The notes: generated by a model from the sequence alone, not told the origin. Counted from the first letter of the stretch, positions 27,374-37,613 are shown. The stretch is DNA of 64,000 nt from Lachnospira sp900551945 (GCA_048380335.1 DBFCCI010000032.1:31365-95364), one strand, 5' to 3'. Numbers and translations are program-made.

Positions 27374-28060
27374 TCATGTACATATCAAATCTTTTATTTT
27401 TGAATATGCCGATTCCTTTATCCCTGAAATATTCTTAATATCTTCTGTGTTTTTAAAATTGCCATTAGTACTTCTATAACTTATAATATCTAAAGCTTTG
27501 GCTTCGCCTATTCCCGGAAGTGTCATAAGTTGTTCTTTTGAAGCTGTGTTAATATTAATAAGGCTTGTAGCTATATTGCTTTGCGCTTGATTATTATTAA
27601 CTTGTGATATATTTTCTATGTTACCTGTTAGTACTTCTTCTTTACTAGGAACATATATCCTTTGACCATCACTTATCTTTTCTACTAGGTTAAGATATGT
27701 TTCGTCTGCTTCTTGTGTAAAACCTCCTGCAAGCTCTATGACTTCAAACAGTCTGCTATTACTATCACACATATATACTCCCGAATTATTTACTGAACCG
27801 CATATATGTACATATATCTGATTAACAGTTGCCAACTCGCTTTCTTTGACTATTTCTGATGTGTTTGTTTGTTGAGTTTGTGTTTCTTTTTCTAGTATTT
27901 GTTTTTCTGTATTGTTTTGCTTTGATATGTCTATGGTTATATCGTTATTGTTATTGTTGAAATTTTTGTGAATACAATATAAAATACCACATACACCTAT
28001 AATAATGGCAAGAACTGCTACTTTGATATATACGTTATACTTTTTTATTATATTATTCAT
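27374..28060 (-). CDS. comEA: ComEA-type DNA receptor
   Basis: A membrane-anchored DNA-binding protein that delivers DNA to ComEC. The 228 residues comprise a short cytoplasmic start, a membrane helix (about 12-29), a Thr/Gln/Asn-rich linker, an SLBB domain (about 82-140, 'IYVHICGSVNNSGVYMC') and a C-terminal helix-hairpin-helix pair (about 165-228, NINTASKEQLMTLPGIGEAKA). This is the standard ComEA plan. It heads the operon with the two-component system, GerMN lipoprotein, comEC and holA. It is divergent from the YfhO gene across a repeat-rich gap. Confidence 0.92.
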   Translation of the reverse strand: MNNIIKKYNVYIKVAVLAIIIGVCGILYCIHKNFNNNNNDITIDISKQNNTEKQILEKETQTQQTNTSEIVKESELATVNQIYVHICGSVNNSGVYMCDSNSRLFEVIELAGGFTQEADETYLNLVEKISDGQRIYVPSKEEVLTGNIENISQVNNNQAQSNIATSLININTASKEQLMTLPGIGEAKALDIISYRSTNGNFKNTEDIKNISGIKESAYSKIKDLICT

Positions 28061-28244
28061 AAATGTATCTCCTTATACTTTAAGTTATAAAGCATAAGTT
28101 CCCCTTTGTACATGACCTTAATTTTACCTAATTTTATATAATATTACAAGTTAAATTTTTATTAATTTTTACTTTATTTTTTTTATTATTAGAAATAGGC
28201 TAATAATTTTTGATTTTTTGTATTTGGCATTTTTAGGTTTTAAC
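28061..28244. other. Upstream region of comEA
   Basis: AT-rich sequence that must hold the minus-strand promoter of the comEA operon. I see no clear operator, terminator or ORF before the repeat arms begin at 28245. Confidence 0.35.
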
Positions 28245-28295
28245 GATAGCAGTAGTATATAAGCAAACACACACCAGAAAAAGAACAACTAATAG
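28245..28295 (-). repeat. Solo arm of the 155-bp repeat family
   Basis: About 50 bases starting GATAGCAGTAGTATATAAGC and carrying CACACACCAGAAAAAG. It matches the CACACACCAG arm of the complete elements and lies only 21 bases before complete copy B, in the same orientation. Confidence 0.75.
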
Positions 28296-28315
28296 CATAT
28301 TTATTATTGATGAAA

Positions 28316-28470
28316 GATATCAATATAATATAAAACAGTCACACACCAGTGAAAGGACAATTAACAAAATATGTATGCCCTCGTCAGACAAGTATGTCTG
28401 TCGCTGTCATACATATTTTGCCAATTGTTCTTTAAATGGTGCATTCGTTGTTTCATATTATACTGATATC
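28316..28470 (-). repeat. 155-bp palindromic repeat, copy B
   Basis: Runs from GATATCAATATAATAT to ATACTGATATC. Here the CACACACCAGT arm is on the left and the TGCACC arm on the right, so the element is inverted relative to copy A. The inner stem AAAATATGTATG/CATACATATTTT differs in sequence from the other copies but still pairs. The central hairpin is CAGACA/TGTCTG. Confidence 0.92.
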
Positions 28471-28718
28471 TCACGAAAGTTTATTATAGGACAAATACAA
28501 AACTCAAAAATTATTATATTTACATAGTAACCATATTATAGTAAAATATATGGTAATTATGTCATTAAATGCACATACTATTTGTACTCTTATTATTAAA
28601 TATTAATACTACCCAATAAGTCCCATTTCTATGTGATAAAAAGCAATAAATGAGTATGCGTAGTGTTGAGTGGGTATTGCTAATGACAAATAATAACTTT
28701 CATTTTAGGAGGATACTC

Positions 28719-31463
28719 GTGGACTCAACTACTTCAAAAACAAAAAAGTTCAGACTATTAGATAATAACGGTTCACATATTCCAAGTGGTAATATTACAT
28801 TTATTATTTCTTTTGTAATTCCTGTGATAATATTTATCGCTCTCTATTATATTAAGGAAATATTTCCATTTGGTGACAATTGTTATCTGCGTTCTGATAT
28901 GTATCACCAGTATGCACCTTTCTATTCAGAGCTTTGGAATAAGCTTCGCAATGGTGAAGGGTTGACATACTCATGGAATATTGGTATGGGTACTGATTTT
29001 ACATCTTTATTTGCCTATTACCTTGCAAGTCCTATCAACTGGATTATTGTATTATTCCCACAAAAATATATGATTGAAATAATGAATTCACTTATTATAC
29101 TTAAGCTTGCTGCTTCAAGCCTTTTAATCACATATTATATTTCAAAGCACTTTAATACTAAGAACTGCTCTATTGCACTCTTTGGATTATTCTATGGTTT
29201 TTCTGGATACGTTGCAGCTTATAGCTGGAACATTATGTGGCTTGACTGTATATTACTTCTTCCACTTATAATGCTAGGACTTGAAAGACTTGTAAATGAA
29301 AACAAGTGTTTTCTTTACTGTATAAGCTTAGGACTTTGTATATACACTAACTATTATATAGCAATTATGGTGTGTATGTCTGTTGTGATTTATTTTGTGG
29401 TACTTATAATCGCCTATGATGGACTTAAACACCCTAAAATCTATATCAAAAAAACACTTAACTGGTGTATCTACTCTCTTTTAGCAGGTGGTCTTTCAGC
29501 TTGTTTATTACTTCCAGAAATGTATACTTTTAGTTTATCAGCTTCAAGTGATATTTCATTTCCACAGACACTTTCAAGCTACTTCTCAGTACTTGAAATG
29601 CTTACACGACAGCTTATTAATATACCGGTTCACTTAGGACTTGAACACTATCCTAATATATATTGCGGAGTTGCCATATTTATTCTTATTCCTTTATATA
29701 TGATGAATAAAAATATTCCTGCTCGTGAAAAGATTGGAAAATCTGTTATTTTGCTTATTTTCTTAATTGCCTTTAACCTTAATATTCCTAACTTTATATG
29801 GCATGGTTTTCATTTTCCTAATAGTTTGCCATGTAGACAAGCTTTCATTTACATTTTCTTTTTAATTGTAATGAGCTATGAAGCTTTTCACAATATAAAG
29901 TCAGCACCTATAAAACAGATTGGTATTGCTTTGTGGATTGCTATTGGATTTTTATTAATTGCCGAACAGATATTTACTGTTGATAAAACTTATGATTTTA
30001 AGGTTGTGTATATTAGTGGAGCATTTATACTTATCTATGCACTACTTTTATATCTTCATCGTAAGAGAGATTGGAAATATCCTGCTCTTTTAATTATTGC
30101 GTTTGGAGTTTGTATAATAGAAGTTACTATTAATATGCAGTCTACAGGTCTTGGTGTTACTGGTAGAAGTGGCTATTTGCTTGACTATGACGCAGTTAAA
30201 ACTGTTACTGACACAGTTGCCAGCGAAGACGACTCACTTTATCGAATGGATAAAGTATTCGGTGCTCGTTCTAAAAATGACGGTGCATGGCATAATTACC
30301 GTAGTATATCAACATTTTCTTCTACTTCTAACGCAGGTATGTCAGAACTTTTTGGCTATTTAGGCTTTGAACATTCAACAAATGCTTATGGCTATAACGG
30401 AGCTACTATGTTTACTAACTCTTTATTCTCTGTAAAATATGTAATAAGCAACAAACATCTTGTTGAAGATAGCTTACAGACATATTACACGGGTTCTGAC
30501 GGAGAGTTTATTTATAAGAATACTTATACACTTCCTATTGGTTTTCTTGTAAATTCTGACGTTAATACAGAGTGGAAGCCTAATTCAATGTATAACGGAA
30601 TTGACAACCAAAACAGCTTCGTAAAAACAGCTACCGGTATTTCAAGTATGTTTACATTAACTTACGATTATAAGACTATAACTGATATTACATTTCAACC
30701 TGTAAAAAGTGGTCATCTTTATCTTTACTTAGAAAATTGTAACATTGAGTCGTTAGGTGTTAGTATTAATGGAACTGTTACTAATTACACAGGTTTAAAG
30801 AATGGCAATCGTATTCTTGACATTGGTTATGTTACACCTAATGATGAAATTGAAGCTTATGCTGATAGTAATATTCAAGAACTTCTTGTATACACACTTG
30901 AAACAGACCGCTTTATTGATGCTTACAATAAGCTTAATGAATGTGGACTTAATGTAACTAATCATACTAACACTAAGATTGAAGGCACTGTAAATGCAGC
31001 TTATGACGGTACAATGATGTTTTCAATTCCTTATGACGGTGGTTGGAGTGTATACGTTGATGGTAAGAAAACTGACACTTATGCTTTAAAAGACGCACTT
31101 CTTGCTTTTGATGTAACTAGTGGAAATCACGAAATTACTTTAAAATATACACCAGTTAATCTTATTAAGGGTTGCATTATCACTATACTTTGCATTATTA
31201 TATTAATTGTTGTATATTTATTCAAAAAAATGTGTCACACAGGAAAAATTGATACTAAACGTTTCCCTGTTCTTATTCAAGAATTTATTAATGAAAAAGA
31301 TGAACTTATTGCTAAACACGACAATAAAGTTATAATGACTCAAGCAGAAATTAACGACACTGTTGTTAATGACAATTTGTCAATTAATAGCTCTGAGCCA
31401 CCAATTAATCTTGATGATATTGACGATTTTGACAACATTGATTTGAATGATGAAAATATTTAA
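28719..31463 (+). CDS. YfhO family membrane protein
   Basis: A 914-residue integral membrane protein. About twelve to thirteen hydrophobic helices occupy the N-terminal half (about 22-470), a large extracytoplasmic domain follows (about 490-830), and a final helix near 838-858 precedes an acidic cytoplasmic tail. Early motifs 'GDNCYLRSDMYHQYAPFY' and 'YYLASPINWI' are typical of YfhO. In Bacillus, YfhO is linked to glycosylation of lipoteichoic acid with a GT-C fold; the same role here is inference. The GTG at 28719 is preceded by AGGAGG with six bases' spacing, so the longer upstream reading frame is unlikely. argH follows 35 bases later. Confidence 0.87.
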   Translation: MDSTTSKTKKFRLLDNNGSHIPSGNITFIISFVIPVIIFIALYYIKEIFPFGDNCYLRSDMYHQYAPFYSELWNKLRNGEGLTYSWNIGMGTDFTSLFAYYLASPINWIIVLFPQKYMIEIMNSLIILKLAASSLLITYYISKHFNTKNCSIALFGLFYGFSGYVAAYSWNIMWLDCILLLPLIMLGLERLVNENKCFLYCISLGLCIYTNYYIAIMVCMSVVIYFVVLIIAYDGLKHPKIYIKKTLNWCIYSLLAGGLSACLLLPEMYTFSLSASSDISFPQTLSSYFSVLEMLTRQLINIPVHLGLEHYPNIYCGVAIFILIPLYMMNKNIPAREKIGKSVILLIFLIAFNLNIPNFIWHGFHFPNSLPCRQAFIYIFFLIVMSYEAFHNIKSAPIKQIGIALWIAIGFLLIAEQIFTVDKTYDFKVVYISGAFILIYALLLYLHRKRDWKYPALLIIAFGVCIIEVTINMQSTGLGVTGRSGYLLDYDAVKTVTDTVASEDDSLYRMDKVFGARSKNDGAWHNYRSISTFSSTSNAGMSELFGYLGFEHSTNAYGYNGATMFTNSLFSVKYVISNKHLVEDSLQTYYTGSDGEFIYKNTYTLPIGFLVNSDVNTEWKPNSMYNGIDNQNSFVKTATGISSMFTLTYDYKTITDITFQPVKSGHLYLYLENCNIESLGVSINGTVTNYTGLKNGNRILDIGYVTPNDEIEAYADSNIQELLVYTLETDRFIDAYNKLNECGLNVTNHTNTKIEGTVNAAYDGTMMFSIPYDGGWSVYVDGKKTDTYALKDALLAFDVTSGNHEITLKYTPVNLIKGCIITILCIIILIVVYLFKKMCHTGKIDTKRFPVLIQEFINEKDELIAKHDNKVIMTQAEINDTVVNDNLSINSSEPPINLDDIDDFDNIDLNDENI

Positions 31464-31498
31464 AGCACACTATAATAATCACATGGAGGAACAATATT

Positions 31499-32875
31499 AT
31501 GAAACTTTGGGGCGGACGCTTCACAAAAGAAACTGACCAACTTGTTAATAACTTTAATGCTTCTATATCATTTGACCAGAAGTTCTTTAGACAGGATATT
31601 CGTGGAAGTATTGCACATGCTTATATGCTCGGCAATCAAGGTATAATTACAAAGGAAGAAAGCAAGCAAATTCAAGACGGTCTTAAAGGTATTCTTAGCG
31701 ATATTGAAAATGGTAAACTTGAAATAACAGACGAATATGAAGATATACATACATTTATGGAAGCTACTCTTATTGAAAGAATTGGCGATGTTGGTAAAAA
31801 GCTTCATACAGGAAGAAGTCGTAATGACCAAGTTGCTCTTGATATGCGTCTTTATACTCGTGATGAAGTATTAAAGGTTGACGAAGAAGTTAAGGAGCTT
31901 ATGATTGTTATTCTCCGTATTATGAAGGAAAATCTTGAAACATATATGCCAGGCTTTACACATCTTCAAAAAGCACAGCCTGTTACTGTAGCTCATCACT
32001 TTGGTGCTTACTTTGAAATGTTTAAACGTGACAGAAGCCGACTTTCTGATATTTACAAGAGAATGAATTACTGTCCTTTAGGTGCTGGCGCACTTGCAGG
32101 AACTACATATCCTCTTGACAGAGAACTTACTGCTTCTTTATTAGGTTTTTATGGCCCTACTCTTAATAGTATGGACTCTGTTTCTGATAGAGATTATTTG
32201 ATTGAATTTTTAAGTGCATTGTCTACTATTATGATGCACCTTAGCAGATTTTCTGAAGAAATCTGTATCTGGAACTCTAATGAATATAAGTTTATTGAGT
32301 TAGACGACGCTTACAGCACTGGTAGTTCTATTATGCCACAGAAGAAAAACCCTGATATTGCAGAGCTTGTAAGGGGAAAGACAGGTCGTGTATACGGTTC
32401 TCTTATGAGTCTTCTTACTACTATGAAGGGTATTCCTCTTGCTTACAACAAGGATATGCAGGAAGATAAGGAACTTTCTTTTGACGCATTTGACACTGTT
32501 AAAGGCTGTGTAAGACTTTTTAGAGGTATGATTGACACTATGAAGTTTAATGACAAGAGAATGGAGGACAGTGCAAAGCATGGCTTTACTAATGCTACTG
32601 ACGCAGCAGATTATCTTGTTAAGAAAGGTGTTCCATTTAGAGATGCTCATGGTATTGTAGGTCAGCTTGTACTTCACTGTCTTGACAAGGGTATTGCACT
32701 TGACGATATGTCACTTGAAGAATACAAAGCTATTAGCCCTGTCTTTGAAAATGATATCTACGAAGCTATCAGCCTTAAGACTTGTGTTGAAAAACGACTT
32801 ACTCTCGGCGCTCCAGGGCCAGAAGCTATGAAAAATGTAATTGCTATATATGATGAATACATAGCTAATAACTAA
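31499..32875 (+). CDS. argH: Argininosuccinate lyase
   Basis: Splits argininosuccinate into arginine and fumarate, the last step of arginine synthesis. The 458-residue protein begins MKLWGGRFTKETD and carries TGRSRNDQVALDMRL and the fumarase/aspartase signature GSSIMPQKKNPD (residues 275-286, with the catalytic Ser loop). It is standard length. ATG start nine bases after GGAGG. No argG adjoins; its plus-strand neighbour is the YfhO gene, so grouping is positional rather than functional. Confidence 0.98.
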   Translation: MKLWGGRFTKETDQLVNNFNASISFDQKFFRQDIRGSIAHAYMLGNQGIITKEESKQIQDGLKGILSDIENGKLEITDEYEDIHTFMEATLIERIGDVGKKLHTGRSRNDQVALDMRLYTRDEVLKVDEEVKELMIVILRIMKENLETYMPGFTHLQKAQPVTVAHHFGAYFEMFKRDRSRLSDIYKRMNYCPLGAGALAGTTYPLDRELTASLLGFYGPTLNSMDSVSDRDYLIEFLSALSTIMMHLSRFSEEICIWNSNEYKFIELDDAYSTGSSIMPQKKNPDIAELVRGKTGRVYGSLMSLLTTMKGIPLAYNKDMQEDKELSFDAFDTVKGCVRLFRGMIDTMKFNDKRMEDSAKHGFTNATDAADYLVKKGVPFRDAHGIVGQLVLHCLDKGIALDDMSLEEYKAISPVFENDIYEAISLKTCVEKRLTLGAPGPEAMKNVIAIYDEYIANN

Positions 32876-32910
32876 GCACAAAAATTTGCTAATACTTATT
32901 AGCTATGGAG

Positions 32911-32980
32911 TTGTCGCAATAACTAAATCTATATTTTGTATACATTTTCTTATTGTGACAATTCTAAGTTATTGCGACAA
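32911..32980. repeat. Palindromic repeat with TTGTCRCAATAA arms
   Basis: TTGTCGCAATAACT at 32911-32924 pairs with AGTTATTGCGACAA at 32967-32980. Inside, TATTGTGACAATT is a second right-arm variant, giving a direct repeat of TTATTGYGACAATT. The arm sequence resembles the palindromes at 58660 and 59239. It lies downstream of argH and could contribute to 3' end formation, but it lacks a T run. Confidence 0.6.
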
Positions 32981-33027
32981 TTGCCAAAGTCTTGTACAAT
33001 CACAAACTTTTCTTTGTTGTTTCGCAT

Positions 33028-33075
33028 AAAAAAGGCAGATTATGTTATTTTTTGTTTAACATAATCTGCCTTTTT
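33028..33075. terminator. Bidirectional terminator, argH / parC
   Basis: A 17-bp stem (AAAGGCAGATTATGTTA and its inverse) with a nine-base loop and T runs on both strands. It lies between the convergent argH and parC genes. Confidence 0.92.
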
Positions 33076-33215
33076 CTTATACTATCAAATTGCTTCTACT
33101 TACATTTCATTAATATAATTCTAATTATACATCTGTGGTATCATTCTACATATAAAGAAATAGTCTTTTCACACATCTTTATAATTTTAAAATAAATTGA
33201 TAATAACTTATTTAA

Positions 33216-35522
33216 TTATCGAACTTTAGTCCCTTTTGAATCCCTATGTGTAAGCTTTATCTTAGAAAATTCTAATTTTTTACCTTTATGCTCAATGGTT
33301 ACTGTATCTGTATCCGTCAACAAATACACATCTTTTATGAAATCGTCTTTTCCTAACTTTAAGCCCCTTACACCTATTGCTGCCTTTTTCTTTTGTGGAA
33401 TGTCAGACAATGGGAACTTTATAAATACTCCCTGCTCAGTTTGCAATATTACATTTTGCTCACTTATTATTTCTTCCTCTTCTTTTACAACTCCGTCTAT
33501 AGAAAACTTTGAAAATACTTCAAGCTTTGCGTCAGTATCATAGATACACACTATACTGTCATTATCTTGAAGCTTTGTAGAAGCTACTGTTCGCTTTGAA
33601 GCTTCAAATTCTGATGCGTCAACTAGCTTTACCATCCCCATCTTTGTTACAAACAACATCTTCTTTTCTTTTATATCATTAGACGCACAAAGATAAATTA
33701 TATTTTCACCACTACTGTCGTAATTACCAAGATTGTCAATTGGTGTTCCCTTATCTCTAAACCTTGTAAATGGAATATCTAACACCTTTATCTGATGAAG
33801 ATTGCCATTGTCAGTAAAAATGTATATCTTATCTGTATTTAAGCACTTAAAAATATACTTATTCTCTTTGTGAACTGCTTCTTTGTTACGTTCATATGCT
33901 GACATATCTATAGTTTTGGCATATCCAAATCTATCCATGATAAACATAACTTCTTGTTCTGCAACTTCTTTTTCCTTGAATACTGCTTCTTTTCCGTCTT
34001 CAATTACAGTTCTTCTTTCAACAGCATATTCCTTTTTAATCTTTAAAAGGTCGGCTTTAATTACCTTTGCCATTTCTTTTTTACTGCCAAGAATTTTTTC
34101 ATACTTAGCAATCTTAACAAGACACTCATCATATTCTTTTTGAAGTGCAAGAATTTCAAGACCGATTAACTTGTAAAGTCGCATTTCAAGAATAGCTGTG
34201 GCTTGTCTTTCAGTAAAGGAAAGCTTTGACGCTCTTTTTTGTGAAGCTGATGACTTAAACTTAATCTCGTCTGTGTTGCCATTTACAAGACATTCTTTTG
34301 CCATTTTAAGATTTTTACTGCCTCTTAATATCTCAATAATAAGGTCAATAATATCACACGCCTTGATAAGTCCTTCTTTAATTTCTTTGTTATCAAGTTC
34401 TTTTTTAAGAAGTGTGTTGTATTTTCTTGTATTAAGTTCATATTGGAAATTAATATGGTGTTCTATAATCTTTTTAATTCCAAGAGTTTCTGGTTTTCCA
34501 TCAACTATTGCAAGCATATTCACACCAAATGTATCTTCAAGCTTAGTCTTTTTATATAAAAGATTGATAAGGTTGTCTACATCGGCATTTTTCTTTAATT
34601 CAAGAACAATTCTTATTCCTTCTTTTGATGACTCATTAGAAATGTCAACGACATCACTAGCTTTTTTAGCTTCTATAAGGTCAACGACATCTGAAATAAA
34701 CTTACCAATATTAGCACCTACCATAGTGTAAGGTATTTGTGTAATTACAAGCTTATCCCTGTCAGAACGCCTTTTGCCCGGCTCAAATTCCACCTTGCCA
34801 CGCAGTTTTATTTTACCTGTACCACTTTCATATATGCCAAGAAGTTCCTTTTTGTTGACTACTAGTCCGCCTGTTGGAAAATCTGGACCTTGACAGTATG
34901 TCATAAGTTCTTCTGTTGTTATTTCTTCGTTATCCATATATGCACATACGGCATCAACAACTTCACCTAGATTGTGAGTAGGTATATTTGTTGTCATACC
35001 AACTGCAATACCGTCAGCTCCATTTACCAAAAGATTAGGCACTCTTACGGGTAATACTTCTGGTTCTTTTTCTGTTTCATCAAAGTTAGGAACAAAGTCA
35101 ACTACATCTTTATCAAGGTCTGCAAGGTATACGTCTTGTGTAAATTTCTTTAACTTCGCTTCTGTATATCGCATTGCTGCTGCCCCATCGCCCTCAATAG
35201 AGCCAAAGTTACCATGTCCGTCAACAAGTGCCATTCCCTTTTTAAAATCTTGTGAAAGTACTACAAGTGTTTCATAAATTGAACTGTCGCCATGTGGATG
35301 AAACTTACCCATTGTGTCACCAACAATACGAGCAGACTTTCTATGTGGCTTGTCATAATTTAAACCAAGCTGGTCCATCGCATAAAGCACTCGTCTTTGA
35401 ACTGGTTTTAAACCATCTCTTGCGTCAGGAAGTGCTCTTGCTGTGATTACACTCATTGAATAATCAATGTAAGACTTCTGCATTAACTCAGAATACTCAG
35501 TCTTAATAATCTGTTCTGCCAT
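33216..35522 (-). CDS. parC: Topoisomerase IV subunit A (ParC type)
   Basis: The DNA-cleaving subunit of a type IIA topoisomerase that decatenates chromosomes. The 768 residues contain the winged-helix active site with Tyr119 in AAMRYTEAKL, the quinolone region GDSSIYE (Ser80 and Ser81 unmodified), the coiled-coil/tower, and C-terminal beta-pinwheel blades. The GyrA box (QRRGGKG) is absent, which favours topoisomerase IV over gyrase. It follows parE by about 160 bases with a 12-bp hairpin between. Both genes share the leader AAATGGAGATATAAATGGC, suggesting matched translation rates. Confidence 0.88.
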   Translation of the reverse strand: MAEQIIKTEYSELMQKSYIDYSMSVITARALPDARDGLKPVQRRVLYAMDQLGLNYDKPHRKSARIVGDTMGKFHPHGDSSIYETLVVLSQDFKKGMALVDGHGNFGSIEGDGAAAMRYTEAKLKKFTQDVYLADLDKDVVDFVPNFDETEKEPEVLPVRVPNLLVNGADGIAVGMTTNIPTHNLGEVVDAVCAYMDNEEITTEELMTYCQGPDFPTGGLVVNKKELLGIYESGTGKIKLRGKVEFEPGKRRSDRDKLVITQIPYTMVGANIGKFISDVVDLIEAKKASDVVDISNESSKEGIRIVLELKKNADVDNLINLLYKKTKLEDTFGVNMLAIVDGKPETLGIKKIIEHHINFQYELNTRKYNTLLKKELDNKEIKEGLIKACDIIDLIIEILRGSKNLKMAKECLVNGNTDEIKFKSSASQKRASKLSFTERQATAILEMRLYKLIGLEILALQKEYDECLVKIAKYEKILGSKKEMAKVIKADLLKIKKEYAVERRTVIEDGKEAVFKEKEVAEQEVMFIMDRFGYAKTIDMSAYERNKEAVHKENKYIFKCLNTDKIYIFTDNGNLHQIKVLDIPFTRFRDKGTPIDNLGNYDSSGENIIYLCASNDIKEKKMLFVTKMGMVKLVDASEFEASKRTVASTKLQDNDSIVCIYDTDAKLEVFSKFSIDGVVKEEEEIISEQNVILQTEQGVFIKFPLSDIPQKKKAAIGVRGLKLGKDDFIKDVYLLTDTDTVTIEHKGKKLEFSKIKLTHRDSKGTKVR

Positions 35523-35613
35523 TTATATCTCCATTTCTTTACATATTAATATTATAATAAATTTCTACTACTTTTCAGTTTTTCACTTTTGCTAATATCT
35601 GTCTAGTTAAAAC

Positions 35614-35667
35614 AAACTTTTATTGCAACAAACAATAATAAAAATTAAGCTGTTACAATAAAAGTTT
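35614..35667 (-). promoter_or_regulatory. Hairpin between parE and parC
   Basis: AAACTTTTATTG and its exact inverse CAATAAAAGTTT form a perfect 12-bp stem around a 30-base loop in the 159-base parE-parC gap. No terminal U run follows on the minus strand. It may be an RNA processing or stability element rather than a terminator. Confidence 0.5.
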
Positions 35668-35681
35668 ATAAATCACCACAA

Positions 35682-37613
35682 TTATGCGTCAATCTCTGCT
35701 TCATCAGCATGAGCATAGATAAATTGCTTTCTCGGTGGAACTTCACTTCCCATAAGCATAGATGTAACGTAAGCTGCCATCTTAGCATCTTCAATTTCTA
35801 CTTGCTTTAAAATTCTTGTTTCAGGATTAAGTGTAGTTTCCCAAAGCTGCTCTGGGTCCATCTCCCCAAGACCTTTATATCTTTGAAGTGTAAATGAACC
35901 ACTTGTATGCTTCTTTCTATAACGTTCAAGTGCTTTATCATCATACAGATATTCTGCTTTTGCACCTTTTGTCTTACTCTTTTTAGGCTCTGCTCTATAA
36001 AGTGGTGGTGTTGCAAGGTAGACATGACCTTGATTAATAAGCTCTGGCATAAATCTATAGAAAAATGTAAGTAAAAGTGTGTCAATATGCGCACCATCAA
36101 CATCGGCATCTGTCATAATAATAATTTTATTATATCGTAATTTTGAAATGTCAAAGTCATTGCCGTAACCCTCAAGGAAGCCACAGCCAAACGAATTAAT
36201 CATTGTCTTAATCTCAGCATTTGCAAGCACTTTGTCAATTCCTGCTTTTTCAACATTAAGTATTTTACCTCGTATTGGAAGTATGGCTTGTGTACGTCTA
36301 TTTCTCGCAGTCTTAGCAGAACCACCCGCAGAGTCACCCTCTACAATAAACACTTCACATTCTTCTGGGTTACGACTTTCGCAGTTAGCAAGCTTACCGT
36401 TGCTGTCAATTGAAAACTTAGGCTTTGATAACATATTAGTTTTCGCCTTTTCTTCGGCTTTTCTAATCTTAGCAGACTTTTCAGCACACGCAATAACAGC
36501 CTTTAATTCATCAAGGTTCTTGTCAAAATACAATTGAATTTCATCATTTGTTACAGAGCTTACAACTGTTCCTGCATCTGGATTATCAAGCTTAGTTTTT
36601 GTCTGACCCTCAAAACGTGGTTCAGGATGCTTTACTGCAACAATGGCTGTCATACCATTTCTTACATCCATACCAGTAAAGTTGTTGTCCTTGTCCTTTA
36701 ATATGCCAAGCTCTCTTGCATACTGATTAATTATAGATGTAAACTTTGTCTTAAAACCAGTAATGTGAGTACCACCTTCTTGTGTATAGATGTTGTTACA
36801 AAAGCCAAGAATATTTTCTTCAAATTCATTGACATATTGAAAAGCCACTTCAACTTCTATTCCCGACTCACTCTTTTTAAAATAAACTATATCACTTACT
36901 GTTTCTTTTCCGTTATTTAAGTCCTTAACATAAGCCTTTATACCATCTTCTTCGTGGTATGTTACACTTTCTTCACTTCCTTGTCTACTATCCTTAAATA
37001 TTATAGTAAGCCCCTGATTTAAGTAGGCTGTTTCGTGAAGACGGCTCTTTATTGCTTCTGCCTTGAACCTTGTCTTTTCAAATATTTCTCCATCGGGTAA
37101 AAACGTTACTTTAGTTCCTGTATCGTTCTTTCTACAAGTTCCAATTTTTTCAAGAGGTGCTGTTGCTTTTCCCCTTTCATAACGTTGTTTATATACGCCA
37201 CCATCAACTCTTATCTCAACTTCAAGCCATACAGAAAGCGCATTAACAACTGACGCACCAACACCATGCAAACCACCTGATATCTTATATCCACCGTCAC
37301 CGAACTTTCCACCTGCGTGTAATACTGTAAATACTACTTCTACCGCAGGAATACCGGCTTTAGGGTGTATACCTATTGGAATACCTCTACCATTATCTTT
37401 GATTGTCGCTGTTCCATCATCGTTAAGAGTAACTTCTATTGTTGTACAATACCCTGCTAAATGTTCATCTACTGCATTATCAGCTATTTCATATATAAGA
37501 TGATTAAGTCCTTTCGTTCCAACACTTCCTATATACATTCCCGGTCGCTTTCTTACAGCTTCAAGACCTTCAAGTATGGAAATGCTTGACGCATCATATT
37601 TATTTTGTGCCAT
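35682..37613 (-). CDS. parE: Topoisomerase IV subunit B (ParE type)
   Basis: The ATPase subunit paired with ParC. The 643 residues include the GHKL ATP site (EIADNAVDEHLAG, DNGRGIP, GGLHGVGASVVNALS), a transducer domain, and a C-terminal TOPRIM domain (EGDSAGGSA, DADVDGAH) ending QRYKGLGEMDPEQLWETT. The length fits ParE or short GyrB. Assignment as ParE rests on its pairing with a GyrA-box-less A subunit away from an origin-type gene cluster. It lies 29 bases after the PpiC-like foldase gene. Confidence 0.88.
   Translation of the reverse strand: MAQNKYDASSISILEGLEAVRKRPGMYIGSVGTKGLNHLIYEIADNAVDEHLAGYCTTIEVTLNDDGTATIKDNGRGIPIGIHPKAGIPAVEVVFTVLHAGGKFGDGGYKISGGLHGVGASVVNALSVWLEVEIRVDGGVYKQRYERGKATAPLEKIGTCRKNDTGTKVTFLPDGEIFEKTRFKAEAIKSRLHETAYLNQGLTIIFKDSRQGSEESVTYHEEDGIKAYVKDLNNGKETVSDIVYFKKSESGIEVEVAFQYVNEFEENILGFCNNIYTQEGGTHITGFKTKFTSIINQYARELGILKDKDNNFTGMDVRNGMTAIVAVKHPEPRFEGQTKTKLDNPDAGTVVSSVTNDEIQLYFDKNLDELKAVIACAEKSAKIRKAEEKAKTNMLSKPKFSIDSNGKLANCESRNPEECEVFIVEGDSAGGSAKTARNRRTQAILPIRGKILNVEKAGIDKVLANAEIKTMINSFGCGFLEGYGNDFDISKLRYNKIIIMTDADVDGAHIDTLLLTFFYRFMPELINQGHVYLATPPLYRAEPKKSKTKGAKAEYLYDDKALERYRKKHTSGSFTLQRYKGLGEMDPEQLWETTLNPETRILKQVEIEDAKMAAYVTSMLMGSEVPPRKQFIYAHADEAEIDA

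Noticed and set aside
32300..32677. A 125-codon minus-strand frame inside argH
   Set aside because: A shadow of the strongly conserved argH reading frame; composition is Lys/Asn/Ser-rich with no ribosome site.
33216..37613. Calling the parE/parC pair gyrB/gyrA
   Set aside because: The A subunit lacks a GyrA box and the pair is not near replication-origin genes, so topoisomerase IV is the better call, though sequence alone cannot exclude gyrase.
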